From assembly GCA_013115135.1 (NCBI GenBank), contig JABANP010000278.1:1-64000 (forward strand): a stretch of 64,000 nucleotides of DNA, read 5' to 3'. Under the pieces are notes generated by a model that worked only from the letters and a program-made list of their open reading frames with translations, was not told where the DNA came from and did no database searches. The translations under genes and the position numbers were made by a program. Shown in pieces: positions 40,600-51,077 of the stretch. The DNA comes from Perkinsus olseni (Eukaryota; Perkinsozoa; Perkinsida; Perkinsidae). Numbering within the stretch: the stretch's first letter is position 1; each line of letters starts with the position of its first letter.

Positions 40600-41484
40600 A
40601 TGAAGTTGATTTCGGTGATCGAGCTGCTCGCTGTCGTCGAGGCTTCTACGGTTGGTAATGAACTGCAATTGAAACCGGGGGTGTATGTCAGTGATGATAA
40701 ACTACCTGGTGGCCATAACATCACAATGGAGGTGTCCGGAGACCAGACGCTGCAGCTCAGATTAGAAACGGAATCCGACGTGTTCACTTCTCCCACCCTG
40801 AAAGGCTACCCTGGTCCTGACGGCAGCTACCACCTGCAACCGCCCGACGGCAAATTGCTGAAACTCGGCTTTTTCTGCAGGAATGTAAATAAAGTGTTGA
40901 GGCGGTCTGTGACCAGTAGAGACTTCAGCGTGTTGCCTCAAGAAGAGCGTTTGTATCTCAACGTCGGGATATACCGTCTCCGATTAGTGGAGCGCTCACG
41001 TGCGGAGTCCTCTGCGCTCGCGAGGGAGAAGGCACTGAGGCAGAAGCGGAAGTCCAATGGGAAAGATACCGCGGTACCCAAGAGGCTTCGGTCGTCGTCC
41101 GACCAGCCGTCCACAAGCCATGGAGAGAACACACAATTACCATCACTGGTCGGGAAGTATTCGGGACACTGGGATTCGACCATCGGCATCAACCTCGAGA
41201 TCTCTCAAGATTTCGCAGCCAATTTTGAATTCACGAGTCTCGCGTCCGGGGAGAGCAAGTCTACTGGTTGGATGAGGATGGAGAGAATCGTCGCCGAGGG
41301 AGAGGAATTGTCCGTATTGAACGACTACACCATAGGCGACATGGAGGTGTTTGACTGGGCCTCGAGGATGGCCGGTTACGAATTCACCGCGAGCCCAAAG
41401 TTGGTGAATATCTTCTCACCTTCCGAGTCGGGAGTGGAGATCTTCATTGGTGGAGAGATGGTGAAATTAGAGCGTGTAGGATGA
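40600..41484 (+). CDS. Secreted-protein family member, intact
   Basis: 294 codons from the ATG that opens signal peptide MKLISVIELLAVVEAS. Domain 1 begins LKPGVYVSDDKLPGG and includes TLQLRLETESDVFTSP. A Lys/Ser-rich linker (KRKSNGKDTAVPKRLR) leads to domain 2, LVGKYSGHWDSTIGINLEI ... ESGVEIFIGGEMVKLERVG. An upstream in-frame ATG at 40552 lies inside the palindrome region and would disrupt the signal peptide, so I prefer 40600. No cysteine-rich or enzymatic motif. Closest relative is the pseudogene at 42701. Confidence 0.8.
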   Translation: MKLISVIELLAVVEASTVGNELQLKPGVYVSDDKLPGGHNITMEVSGDQTLQLRLETESDVFTSPTLKGYPGPDGSYHLQPPDGKLLKLGFFCRNVNKVLRRSVTSRDFSVLPQEERLYLNVGIYRLRLVERSRAESSALAREKALRQKRKSNGKDTAVPKRLRSSSDQPSTSHGENTQLPSLVGKYSGHWDSTIGINLEISQDFAANFEFTSLASGESKSTGWMRMERIVAEGEELSVLNDYTIGDMEVFDWASRMAGYEFTASPKLVNIFSPSESGVEIFIGGEMVKLERVG

Positions 41485-42642
41485 TGATGATGTTCATGTG
41501 TATTTATTATGATGTGATGTGGATTGATCGATTGTGTTAAGTGGCTCGACCTACTGAGAAGCAACAGCTCACAGGTTGCGGCGACCCTTCTGCATCCTCA
41601 ACCCGAAAATGACCGCTGAATCTCCCTACCATGAGAGGGCAAGGCTGCTCTTATCGCCTGTGAGTTCTCCTTCGTAGCGAAGCTGTCCCTCGTTCAATAG
41701 AGAAATGCTCGAAACTCAGAATCTACATGTTTTATTTCACAAACACTCCTGCAAAGCTCCTTTTGCAAATTCACATTTCAAGTACCCATTTTTCTCCCAA
41801 CTTTCGACTAAAACATATCTCCCTCCCATCTTTTGTCCGAGTCATTCCACCCCTCCATCTTCTCCTCTTCCTTCTTCTACCATCTCGTTTCAACAACAAC
41901 TCAAATTAATCTACGTATCTCAGCTTGTGACCTTCTATGCTGCCATTCTCACTAATTTATTTCATGCACTCCTGTTGCATGTAATCCACACTACTGATTA
42001 CTCGCTCATTCCACATCGTCAATTGGTTCTACTAGCTCTTACATTTTCATTGCTCATCTATCTAGCGATGGGAGAGTGATTTGGCTGTGCACGATGAGTC
42101 ATACTAGCCTGCGTCATGTGGCGAAAGCTGCACTGTAGCTGTTAGCCTAAAGGCTACACACGTCTTGAAGTCAAAACCGACTCAGCGTCTCTACTTCAGC
42201 CGAAAATTTGAACCCACGATTCCAAAGATATGGCTGAGACGGACCGGTAGCTGACCTGGCGGTACCAACAGTCGGAGAGGCTTGGGCCCCAGCCCTGGCC
42301 TAGTGAGTATTTTACGTTTTAATCACGTGCTATCGCTCACTATGTCGAACTCTTCATAGTCGCCCTCTAGTATTGGCATCACATTCACTAATATCGTATT
42401 CGTCTATTTACCTTTGCCTTTTGATTGACGGTTATCATGTAGTGCATGCATTGTATTTACCAGCTACGTGTACATGCTTGATAGCTCATGTAATACTCGC
42501 CATGTACTATTGACTGATCAGCGTCACCTAGCCTTGAATGAGGCACTTGTAGCCGAACAACGCTACGGGCGCCCGCTAGTGGAAGCTGCGACACACAACC
42601 GGGAAACTCCATCGCTCGGGCGGGCGAGCGGACGGTACACAG
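41485..42642. other. No gene recognised
   Basis: The first ~70 bp match the family 3' flank, then diverge. 41700-42080 is T/C-rich and unassigned. An antisense B-box-like block (TTTGAACCCACGATTCC) lies at 42207-42224. Confidence 0.4.
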
Positions 42643-42660
42643 GCGAGCAAGATTGCTCGC
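42643..42660. promoter_or_regulatory. Palindrome upstream of secreted-family pseudogene
   Basis: GCGAGCAAGATTGCTCGC, identical core to the site at 40540-40561 and at the same distance from the start codon. Confidence 0.5.
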
Positions 42661-42700
42661 TCGCGCGACTAAAGTTGTCGAATTCCCCACCGCTTGCTCT

Positions 42701-43588
42701 ATGAAGTTGATCTTGGTTTTCGAGCTGCTCGCTGTTGTCGAGAGGCTTCTACGGTTGGTAATGAACTGCAATTAACACCGGGCGTATATGTCAGTGATGA
42801 TAAACTACCTGGTGGTCATGACCTCACAATGGAGGTGTTCGAAGATCAGGCGCTGCGAGCTCAGGGTACAGAAGGGATCCGATGCGATCATATCTCCCAC
42901 CCTGAGAGAGTCTACCATCGTCCTCACGGCAGCTACTCCCTGATGCAGCCCGGCTACCGGGTCCAACAATTCGGCACTTTCTGCAAAGAAATGTGAATAA
43001 ACGGCTGAATGTGGGAGTTGATACTTATTCCTTCACTGTGTCCCTACGAAAAGGTCGTTTTGTACCTCAACGTAATCGACCTCGGGTATACCGTCTTCGA
43101 CCCCGCAAGGACTCAACTGCGCTCGCGAAAGAGAATGCCCCAGTGCTGAAGCGGAAGTTCAATGGGAAAGATACCGCGGTACCTAAGAGGCTTCGTTCGT
43201 CGTCCGACCAGCCGTCCACAAGCCATGGAGAGAAAACACAATTACATTCACTGGTTGGGAAATATTCGGGGCCCTGGTATTCGACCATCGGCATCAACCT
43301 CGAGATCTCTCAAGATTTCGCAGCCAAATTTGAGTTCACGAGTCTCTCGTCCGGGAGAGCAAGTCTACTGGTTGGATGAGGATGGAGAGAATCGTCGCCG
43401 AGGAAGAGGAATTCTCCGTATTGAACAACTACACCATAAGTGACATGGAGGTGTTTGACTGGGCCTCGAGAATGGCCGGTTACCGATTCTCCGCGAGCCC
43501 AAAGTTGGTGAATATCTTCTCACCCTCCGGGTCGGGAGTGGAGATCTTCATTGGTGGGGAGATGGTGAAATTAGACCGTGTAGGATGA
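42701..43588 (+). pseudogene. Secreted-protein family pseudogene
   Basis: About 90% similar to the gene at 40600 over most of its length, but with several frame changes. Two extra bases follow the signal peptide (GTCGAGAGGCTTC versus GTCGAGGCTTC). A further shift occurs near 42850, then an early stop near 42994, and one base is lost near 43352. The C-terminal block GVEIFIGGEMVKLDRVG and the 3' flank are preserved. Upstream palindrome retained. Confidence 0.85.
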
Positions 43589-44290
43589 TGATGATGTTCA
43601 TGTGTATTTATTATGATGTGATGTGAATTTATCGATTGTGTTAAGTCGGAGAGATAGTCCACTACTGATGGGATGCCGACTATCATCATACAGATAGTAT
43701 TGTTAATGACGTCCGTGCGGGGTATTAGAAAACGCAAGATGGTGCCCGGGGAAGAAGTGAGGATCTGCAAAGCCTTTCATTAACGGTTTTACTTTTCATA
43801 CAGACCACCAACACGCTACCACCGCTGGTGAGCTGCGAGGATGTGATGGAGCGCAACGCAGAGACTGTGAGGAGGAGATTGTCTAGCTGCTAGACTCTAG
43901 CATGTCTGATATTGGATAGCTCAGCCCATCACGCAGAGCCGCTGCTGCCGGTCATCGTCGTTCGTATTTTTACCCGTCTCTTGGGTGTGGTTGTTGCAAC
44001 ATTGGTGGTGATTATGGCGGGAAGATATCTTTCTAGAAAGCTGCGCTTGCTATATTTATTGCATTTCCGTGAAGGAGATTTTTGAATCCTGAATGAGGGA
44101 AATTACTTCTATCAGCTTTGGCATTACGTGTTGGGTTGGAAGTCGAAGCTTTCTCATTACAAATTATAAGATTCGCATAGCTCAGGCGTCTTGATCATCA
44201 TCTTCGAGGGCGATTGGCGGCGTATACGCCATCGAAGGCTCGAAAGTGGATGTTCGGAGTAACATATTGGGCGTAGCATAAAAAAAACGG
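43589..44290. repeat. Segmental duplication of 3' flank, with decayed membrane-tail exon
   Basis: Inverted relative of 18684-18111 plus 15770-15680. Contains TTTTCATACAG followed by a degenerate copy of the exon at 18198-18463 (hydrophobic part still visible near 43975-44045) and the uninterrupted site that corresponds to the Tc1-type insertion point (about 44170-44180). Confidence 0.75.
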
Positions 44291-45692
44291 TTCCCAGCAG
44301 CATCACTCCAAACGTGTGGTAGGAGGGTCTGCCTGCCCCTTCTGGCCTGGCTTTTTAACTGCGATGAATCGGTGCCCCTTGTGCTGAGAGACGCGGCGAT
44401 TGTACCATGTACAGCACGATAGGCGAGGAAAGCTTCAATCGAGTCGATTGATCGCTCTATTGATGTGTAAATTGACTCCGTTTTGGTACCGGAGAATCGT
44501 AGAGATAGTAGTAGAACGCGCAGGATGAGAGTGTGAGCGTGCGCAAGCATTGTGACATCACGTGACCGCACAGCAAAGGAACGATGTCGACGACATCATG
44601 TCGTTGTTTCTACATTCAAATAAAGGGGGTATTGCAAGATTGCAAGCGATTGGGTACATAGGATAGAGGGCACTCATGCTGTCAGATTTTTAATCCTAGG
44701 TGGAGAGATGTTCAGCGATGGTGAGCAGTTCACCGTTAACTCTATTTACCGACTTAAACACACTAACAGTGTGACACTATCGTAAGACATGGACAGCACC
44801 AATGCCTCGACCATAATGGTCGAATGATTCATCGGACAACGAGTATTCGGGCTTTGGTTGCTATCCCCTTTCCACACTCCCGTACTACGGGTTTTCACGG
44901 CCGTTATCAGCTACCTCTGATTGTTGATCGTGCGGAGCCCCGAAGTAGACAGTTTCTGGCGGGCGCCGGAGTCTTGAGCGTAGCTTGTGTGTATAAGCTA
45001 CTTGTATCTTATGCGTCAAAGGATCGGTGACAAATTGGCACTGACAGTAGAAGTCTTTTGAGGATTCTTCTGAGGGGTTATTGTTGCCAACCTTGTCGGC
45101 CTCAGTCCGAATCTGATGTATCTGTATTTGGCTTTGGGATTGCGTTGCCATAGTTATTATCATCGACTACCTACATATCAATCGACGACCCGGTTACGAC
45201 TTCGAGCATACCCGCCCACAAGTATGCACACGCGTGCAGCAGCTGCATGATCGCTCCTGAATCATTGGGAAAGGGGTACCTGCGTTCAGTGGGCGCGTGA
45301 TACCTCAATGAAGATTATGTTCCTCCGCTCCGCCCTTGACATAGTGGTTGCACCCTTCACCTACCAATTGCTAATCGATTATGCTATTTCGCGCCCTGCG
45401 CGTCTGTAAACTGCCGAGCAACCCTCCTAAGAGTTATCGCTGACGTTCATTACGGCCGGAGCCCCAGCACTCAGCGGCTGTGACGTCACGCACGGCTGCC
45501 GTGCCACGGCATGGCTGCGGCTCAAACTGAACAGCTCAGGCGCTGCACGCGTCTGCTCAGCTACTACTATGACGATTTAGTAGAAGAGTGTATCGCCTCA
45601 GATCTCAAGTTGACTATTGTGTGCCTCACGCAGCGTGAGCATCTTCTAACCCAATGTCATCTCGCCTCGTCGAGGACGAGACGTCAGGACGT
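44291..45692. other. No gene recognised
   Basis: Contains TTGCAAGATTGCAAG at 44634-44648, a motif also at 851-870 and 25747-25765 (both introns). Short frames lack support. Confidence 0.35.
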
Positions 45693-45717
45693 GTGATAGG
45701 ACGAGTCGTCCTATCAC
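45693..45717. promoter_or_regulatory. Perfect palindrome upstream of the proposed start at 45735
   Basis: Arms GTGATAGGACGA and TCGTCCTATCAC flank one G. It lies 17 bp before the ATG that opens the signal peptide. It would be coding if the earlier ATG at 45654 were used; a 25-bp perfect palindrome is easier to explain as a regulatory or 5'-UTR hairpin. Confidence 0.4.
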
Positions 45718-45734
45718 AAAAGCGCCCACTTCTT

Positions 45735-46487
45735 ATGCTAATACTATTACTGCTGCTGCTGCTACACATGGTCCCTGCTACTGTGGCACTAGAGCCGGGG
45801 AAGTACTGTCTCACGAGACCCCTCAACAACTCGAGGCATGACTGCCTGCTATTCCAGTACAAGCCCCCTTACGCTGTGCTGAATTATGTAGGCTCCGGAG
45901 GCCACAAGTTCGTCTTTATATACGACGACGTAACAATCGATGACGGGTGGGTTATTTTGAAGCGTTATGGGAAAGAAGAAGGTTTCAAGCTCTTCCCCTA
46001 TTTCTCGTTTGAATTCGAGATTGAAGTTGACTCCGGTGTGCTCCATTTACAACCAATAGACGGAGGAGACGCTTTCGAGTTCACAAGAGATTGTGAGGAG
46101 CTGGAGGACGTCAGTGCTTCGTGCAGTTCGGTATTTAATTCCGACTCCCAGGTTTCCTATCGGGACACAGTCTATTCGGCGACCCTCAATAATGATACTG
46201 TTAGCGTCGTCATGGATCCTTCCATAGCAATGTACGTTCTCACCGACTCCAGGACCTATGCGTATCATACTGGACCATGTGAGCCTTTCAAGCGAGACAC
46301 GAGTCTCTCATTTCAGTACATGAACTTCACCTGTTCTCACCGTTCCTACTCGCAGGATCTTGTCAGGACACGGGGACACTTTGCGTATGACAAGGGCGAT
46401 AAGATCTTTTTCTACTATCTGGGACTGCCTGATCAGGCTGAACTGCCCCCTCACGAAGCCAGCACTGATTTCGATGACCCGGTATGA
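45735..46487 (+). CDS. Secreted protein, distant relative of the local family (tentative)
   Basis: 250 codons from the ATG giving signal peptide MLILLLLLLLHMVPATVA and mature start LEPGKYCLTRPLNNS. The PGKY near the mature N-terminus mirrors the PGVY of the neighbouring family, and the rest is beta-rich (HKFVFIYDDVTIDDGWVILK). Several Cys and potential N-glycosylation sites (NNS, NDT, NFT) fit an extracellular protein. An in-frame ATG at 45654 would add 27 hydrophilic residues before the hydrophobic core. No enzyme motif seen. Confidence 0.65.
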   Translation: MLILLLLLLLHMVPATVALEPGKYCLTRPLNNSRHDCLLFQYKPPYAVLNYVGSGGHKFVFIYDDVTIDDGWVILKRYGKEEGFKLFPYFSFEFEIEVDSGVLHLQPIDGGDAFEFTRDCEELEDVSASCSSVFNSDSQVSYRDTVYSATLNNDTVSVVMDPSIAMYVLTDSRTYAYHTGPCEPFKRDTSLSFQYMNFTCSHRSYSQDLVRTRGHFAYDKGDKIFFYYLGLPDQAELPPHEASTDFDDPV

Positions 46488-47861
46488 TTGAACCTCTACG
46501 TAAAATCACTGCGGACCTATTCAACAACGGAACGTTGGAGTTCCGGTAACGTCTCAACTCATTCATGTGGACCCATTTGCTGCAGATGGGAATTTGTTAT
46601 GCTTTTCACGCAGGACAATTCTGCCCGGGACAACCCGGGACCTAGCTCTACCCGGGAACTATGCCGCCATTCCTATCATGGCGGAATCGTGGATGGTATC
46701 CGTCGTCATGTCCTGCTTCTCAATGGCTTTCAGCCACTGAGCACTGTATGCCTCCATGTATAGCCTTTGTCGTTGTAGGCCGCCCAGTACGCGGTCTTGG
46801 TCTTGGTCCATTTGTCTGCCTTGGGTCTCGGATCACTACAGTACTCGCCGTTGCGTTGAGCATAGCCTGGATAAGCGGAGATTCTGCATCAGAATTTCTG
46901 ATGCGGCGTGAAAAATTCGTAGCCCCATGTTAACACTGAATGCGCCTTTGTGGCACTCTATTGTCGCAGGCTTTACACGAGCTTATCTACTGTCAAAAAA
47001 GTGCCCGGAGAGTACTCCAGAAGGATATTCGTCGAGTGAGTGTGAAGCAAAGCATTACTACATAGTAAATTTGTTGCTTTCGCCAATGATCTCGTGACAA
47101 TTTTCTTTGACAAGACTGTAATAATATCATCGGAATAATGCGCAAGAAAAGGAAAAAGAGTGTCACAGGAAAAACTTGAAACTTGGGACAATTATTGTGC
47201 AGTACAGGGATAATCTCATGCATACGCCAAGCGTTCTGGCCATGGTGTTCAGGACGATTACAGATTGTTATCTTTCGCCGCCTCACAGTCAATCGGAAAT
47301 CGACAATGTCGTGGTGGAATTCATAGGAACCCCACGACATTCGGAGGGAACTACAGTGTGTTCGATTTTGACAGTCCAAAACGGGAGACGGAGTCGCACG
47401 TCGAGAGGACGACGCGACTTCCTCGGTCATCCGTATGATGCGCTTGCCATCCCCCTCCACTGTGTAGTTGAAGACAGAATCTCAAGCTTCCAACCAAATA
47501 CCTCTCGAGTTCCTGATGGTTAACAGCCTACCTATTTCGCGGCTCTCTCCAATCACCGGCCACACGAACCATGTCTTGCAATGGACAGCCCCGTAATGCT
47601 AGCCGTCGATTGAAGTCGCATATCCGCCTTCCAGCGGGTAAGTCCAATAATCGCGTAGCGCTATGCTACGCGAGATGGCTGCCCACCGCAAGAGGGGTAC
47701 ACGAGGAAGCCGTGGAGGAAAGAAACACAACGCAAGGTCGCGACTCAACCGAGTTGAACTCAGCGAAGTCATAGTTATCAAAGTGATAGAGAAATGATGA
47801 CAAATCAGTAGGGAAATGTTCAATGCACAGTCGATCTCGAGCTTCCTGGCTTAATCCAGCC
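46488..47861. other. No resolved gene
   Basis: About 47240-47430 is related, inverted, to 20340-20420 and 20940-20960 (shared GTTCAGGACGATTACAGATTG and a CGCACGTCGA block), so it is a low-copy repeat or an old gene fragment. On the minus strand about 47884-47670 reads EAGLSQEARDRLCIEHF and DLSSFLYHFDNYDFAEFN, which may be a further exon of the membrane-protein gene to the right. Confidence 0.35.
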
Positions 47862-49204
47862 TCAACCCCTTCCACGATATTCATGCAACAGGGGAGTCTG
47901 CAACTCGCTTTTGCACCGGTCTGAAACGGAGCGAAGCGTTCTAGTGGCGATCGTTAGAGACGCCCCACCGGTTTTCTCTTCTCGGTACCCCGCCACGCAA
48001 GTCTGCTGTCGCGGTGATGCCGCGTGAACGGTCGCAATATCGGCCGTTGCCCGAATCCAATAACGCTCACTCTCTTCCATCTGCGGACAACACGGGTCAA
48101 TCTAAGATCCGTCATAAGCGCCTCATCTCGAACTGTGAGGAGACATTGCCTAGCTCCAGAACATCTCACATTCTTAGCCCATTCCTCCTCCTCCAACCTG
48201 AGCAGCCACTTCTTCCTCAAGTGAAGTACCAAGCTGCCGCCTGCCGAGATTACCCAGACCCACCACTGACAGCCGGCCGCAGAGGCGATCAGGTAGCCTC
48301 CGATTATAGGGCAATACAACTGCATAGACAAAAGTATTTTCGTCGTGTTCGCCACCCAGTGCGGGTGAGTTTATAGTCCGACGTTAGTTACGGATTAGTT
48401 AGACTCTTGCCGATGTGCTCAGTTGGGGACTTTCTCTAGCGTTGGCATGCAGTGCAATGAGACTGTTGTCAAGAAGCTCTCCTCAGGGGTACACTCCCAG
48501 GGGCTGTCCAGTGTGACACTGTCTTTAGCTAGGATTTAGTGGTTCATAAATAGAACTGTCTATGCTTGACTGAGATTAACCTCTCCAACATCTGGTCCTT
48601 GCGTTCAAGTTAATTTACAAGTATTTTATCGCGAGACTGAATCGCTGGGGAGACGCCCACCCCGGCCCGGATGGACCCTCTTGACTCACCATCTGCCAGT
48701 TGTCGAACAGCCTCCGACTCGCCAAAGTTGCCGCGGCAGTCAAGAGAGCAACTCCGCCCACACCAAGGTGAAAATACGTGTACTGCTGAGAGACCGACGT
48801 CCAGACGACATACGTGATGAGGCCTGAGGCACCCAGTAGGGGCCCTCGATCCTGCGTGGCTCCCTTACCCGAAGCGCAGGCAGATGACGCCATCACCGCA
48901 ATGAGGGGAAAGAAGACCGTCGAAGTACCTGTACGTGACGGTCGTTGCAACTGACGGAGCTTGGAGTCTTACCGACCACCACGGCCATCACAATGACAAG
49001 TTGCATCGGTAGGAATGGCGACGCGGCAAGGATGACGGCAGCGACGGACAGCGTGACGCACACCACTATGTGCGTGAAGTAGCTCGGCCCGTGTATTCGA
49101 ATCGGATAGATCAGCACTATTAACGGAGTCGTGAAGTTCAGCCACCAGGAGGCGAACGTGGATGGGAAGCTCGGCATGGCCATTGGCGAGGTGAATGCAA
49201 ACAA
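47862..49204 (-). CDS. Multi-pass membrane protein, 4 exons, unknown
   Basis: Exons 49204-48973, 48928-48690, 48319-48170 and 48080-47862 join in phase to 279 codons plus stop. Hydrophobic segments: WWLNFTTPLIVLIYPI, YFTHIVVCVTLSVAAVILA, MQLVIVMAVVVG, VFFPLIAVMASSACA, GLITYVVWTSVSQQY, VGGVALLTAAATL, PIIGGYLIASAAG and WWVWVISAGGSLVLHL, then a charged tail (RLEEEEWAKN ... SELQTPLLHEY). The 44-nt intron 48972-48929 is clear. The last exon could instead continue in another frame, and a 5' exon may exist. No family recognised. Confidence 0.55.
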
Positions 49205-49649
49205 GCTGAAGACGCGGCACTGTAGAGGAGCACAACGGTCGGACCTTAGCCTAGCTCAAAGCTAGCACATGACACAGAATCTCAGCATTCCCCTTACCAT
49301 GCAGTGCTGAGTTCTCACGAGGGTAGCGGAGAAGCCGCCTCAGACGTGCCGTCTGCCACATATCACTTCTCTCCCCTAACCCTATACGTCTCACGTAGAG
49401 ACTCATGAGCGGAAACTCACCGCAGGAGAGGTAGAAGTTTCGAAGCGGGTGAGTGAAGATCTCTGGACGGAACGTTCACAGAAAGGCAGTACAGAAACCA
49501 TGCCTGTGAAAGACACAGGTCGACCCATTGTCATACGGAAGCTCCGGTAGAAGCTACGTCGACAGATCCACGGGAGACAACAACGATTTAAGCACTCCTC
49601 GATAGGCAAAAGAGAGGTAACACTGAGACTTCACAGGTGTGAAGTTTCA
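49205..49649. other. Intergenic, no gene recognised
   Basis: Separates the membrane-protein gene from the stop of the second SDR gene. No conserved features seen. Confidence 0.4.
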
Positions 49650-51077
49650 TCAGTTGGTTCCGGTCGGAGTCGAATAAACCTCTCCAGTAGAGAGGAGGTT
49701 GCCGGTCTGCCAATCGAACTCCTGGTCATCTCGGTACAGCTTGCCACTCATGGTCGGGTCGTAGTCGACCTCGGCAGCCAACCAGACAACCACCTTGGCG
49801 CCGGTCTCGGCACTGCGACGACCCGTGTGACTGAAAAAAAACATGTCAGGCCACACACGAGCAGCCCGGATACAATCATTCAGCATCGCCTGTATTACTC
49901 ACGCGAAGGAAGGGGACGCTAGGAGACGTGCAGCTCAGCAGCAAGCCTCCTAGTTCATGTGGGAAGGCTGATGTTAGACATGAGCCTTCCGCAGCACTTC
50001 TCAACCACTGTGGTTGACATGAGCCTCATGTGAGCTGGAGCAGCTAGGGTTTCGTCGTATCGTTCCGTATCGTTCCTCATGTTCGACATGAGCGGCACTT
50101 TTCAACCACTGTGGTTGACATGAGCCTCATGTCAAGCTAGGGTCTCGTCGCGTCGTTTCTCAGCGGCTTACTTGCTCAAATCAGTGCGACACCAGCCGGG
50201 ACAGCAGCCAGTGACGAGTATCTTTCGAGAGTCAGCCATGGCCTCTCTCGCCAATACTTTAGTCCATGAGATAAGTGCCAGCTTGGATAAGCCATAGATG
50301 CTGTACATACTCTCGTTGAAGCCACGCTCCTTGTAGTCGCCCTCCTTCACACCGGTGAGGAACTCCTCCACGAGACTGTCGACCGACTCCTCAGTAGCAT
50401 TGGGGTCCGAGAACCTCTTCTGCAGAGGCTCAGAGACCTGACGAGGGAGGCACTTCGTCTCTTGCATAGCCTCATAGATGCTAACTGAGCGGGGCTCGGC
50501 AATTACCTCAGCAAGTCTGCCCAGGTAGCTGCAGACATTGACGATGCGGCCATGGTCGCTGAGAAGAGGGTAGAGGGCCTTGGTGAGCTCAGCCTGATGA
50601 CACGATTAAGCCCACTTGAAGGTGGTGCAATGGGAAGACCTTCGTAAGCTCAAAAGACTCGCTGTGGTGGGCGACGCCGGCGTTGTTGACCACGACATCG
50701 ATGCGAGGCGAGAGACGTTCTATCTGCAGAAGGAGACCGGCATCATCCAAATTGCAAGAGCAAGCTGAGAACCGTCAGCATACAGCACGTCCGCGGTGAC
50801 ACCAGGTTCCCCCCACCTAACCTTCTGCTTGGCTAGCTTTACCGAGTCCTCGCTAGTGGTGTCCAACTTGACAGCACCGAAGGGCTTCAGCTCGCCTGAG
50901 AGCAAAACATTAATGCTGAAGTTAGAGGAAGACAGCTGTCCCCTCACTAGCAGCTTCCCCCAATCTAGATTCATCTTTATCTGTCATGATGACTTTGGCG
51001 CCATCAGCGATGAGCTTCTTGGAGATCTCATAACCGATGCCTTTATTGGCACCGGTCACGACTACTACTGGCGACAT
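49650..51077 (-). CDS. Short-chain dehydrogenase/reductase, second copy with active-site deletion
   Basis: Exons 51077-50948, 50895-50822, 50723-50640, 50593-50172 and 49830-49650 join in phase to 296 codons plus stop; the first three exons have exactly the same lengths as those of the copy at 37437-38895. It retains TGANKGIGYEI, VVNNAGVAHH, IVNVCSYLG, YGLSKLALI and TGCCPGWCRTDL. At the start of exon 4 an in-frame deletion removes the 12 residues corresponding to TMSINYYGAKRV, including the Asn of the Asn-Ser-Tyr-Lys tetrad. The region after the Ser is also rearranged (AEPRSVSIYEAMQETK). It may be a catalytically altered or dying copy. Intron 50171-49831 contains a ~100-bp tandem repeat with a CAACCACTGTGGTTG palindrome. 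Confidence 0.82.
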
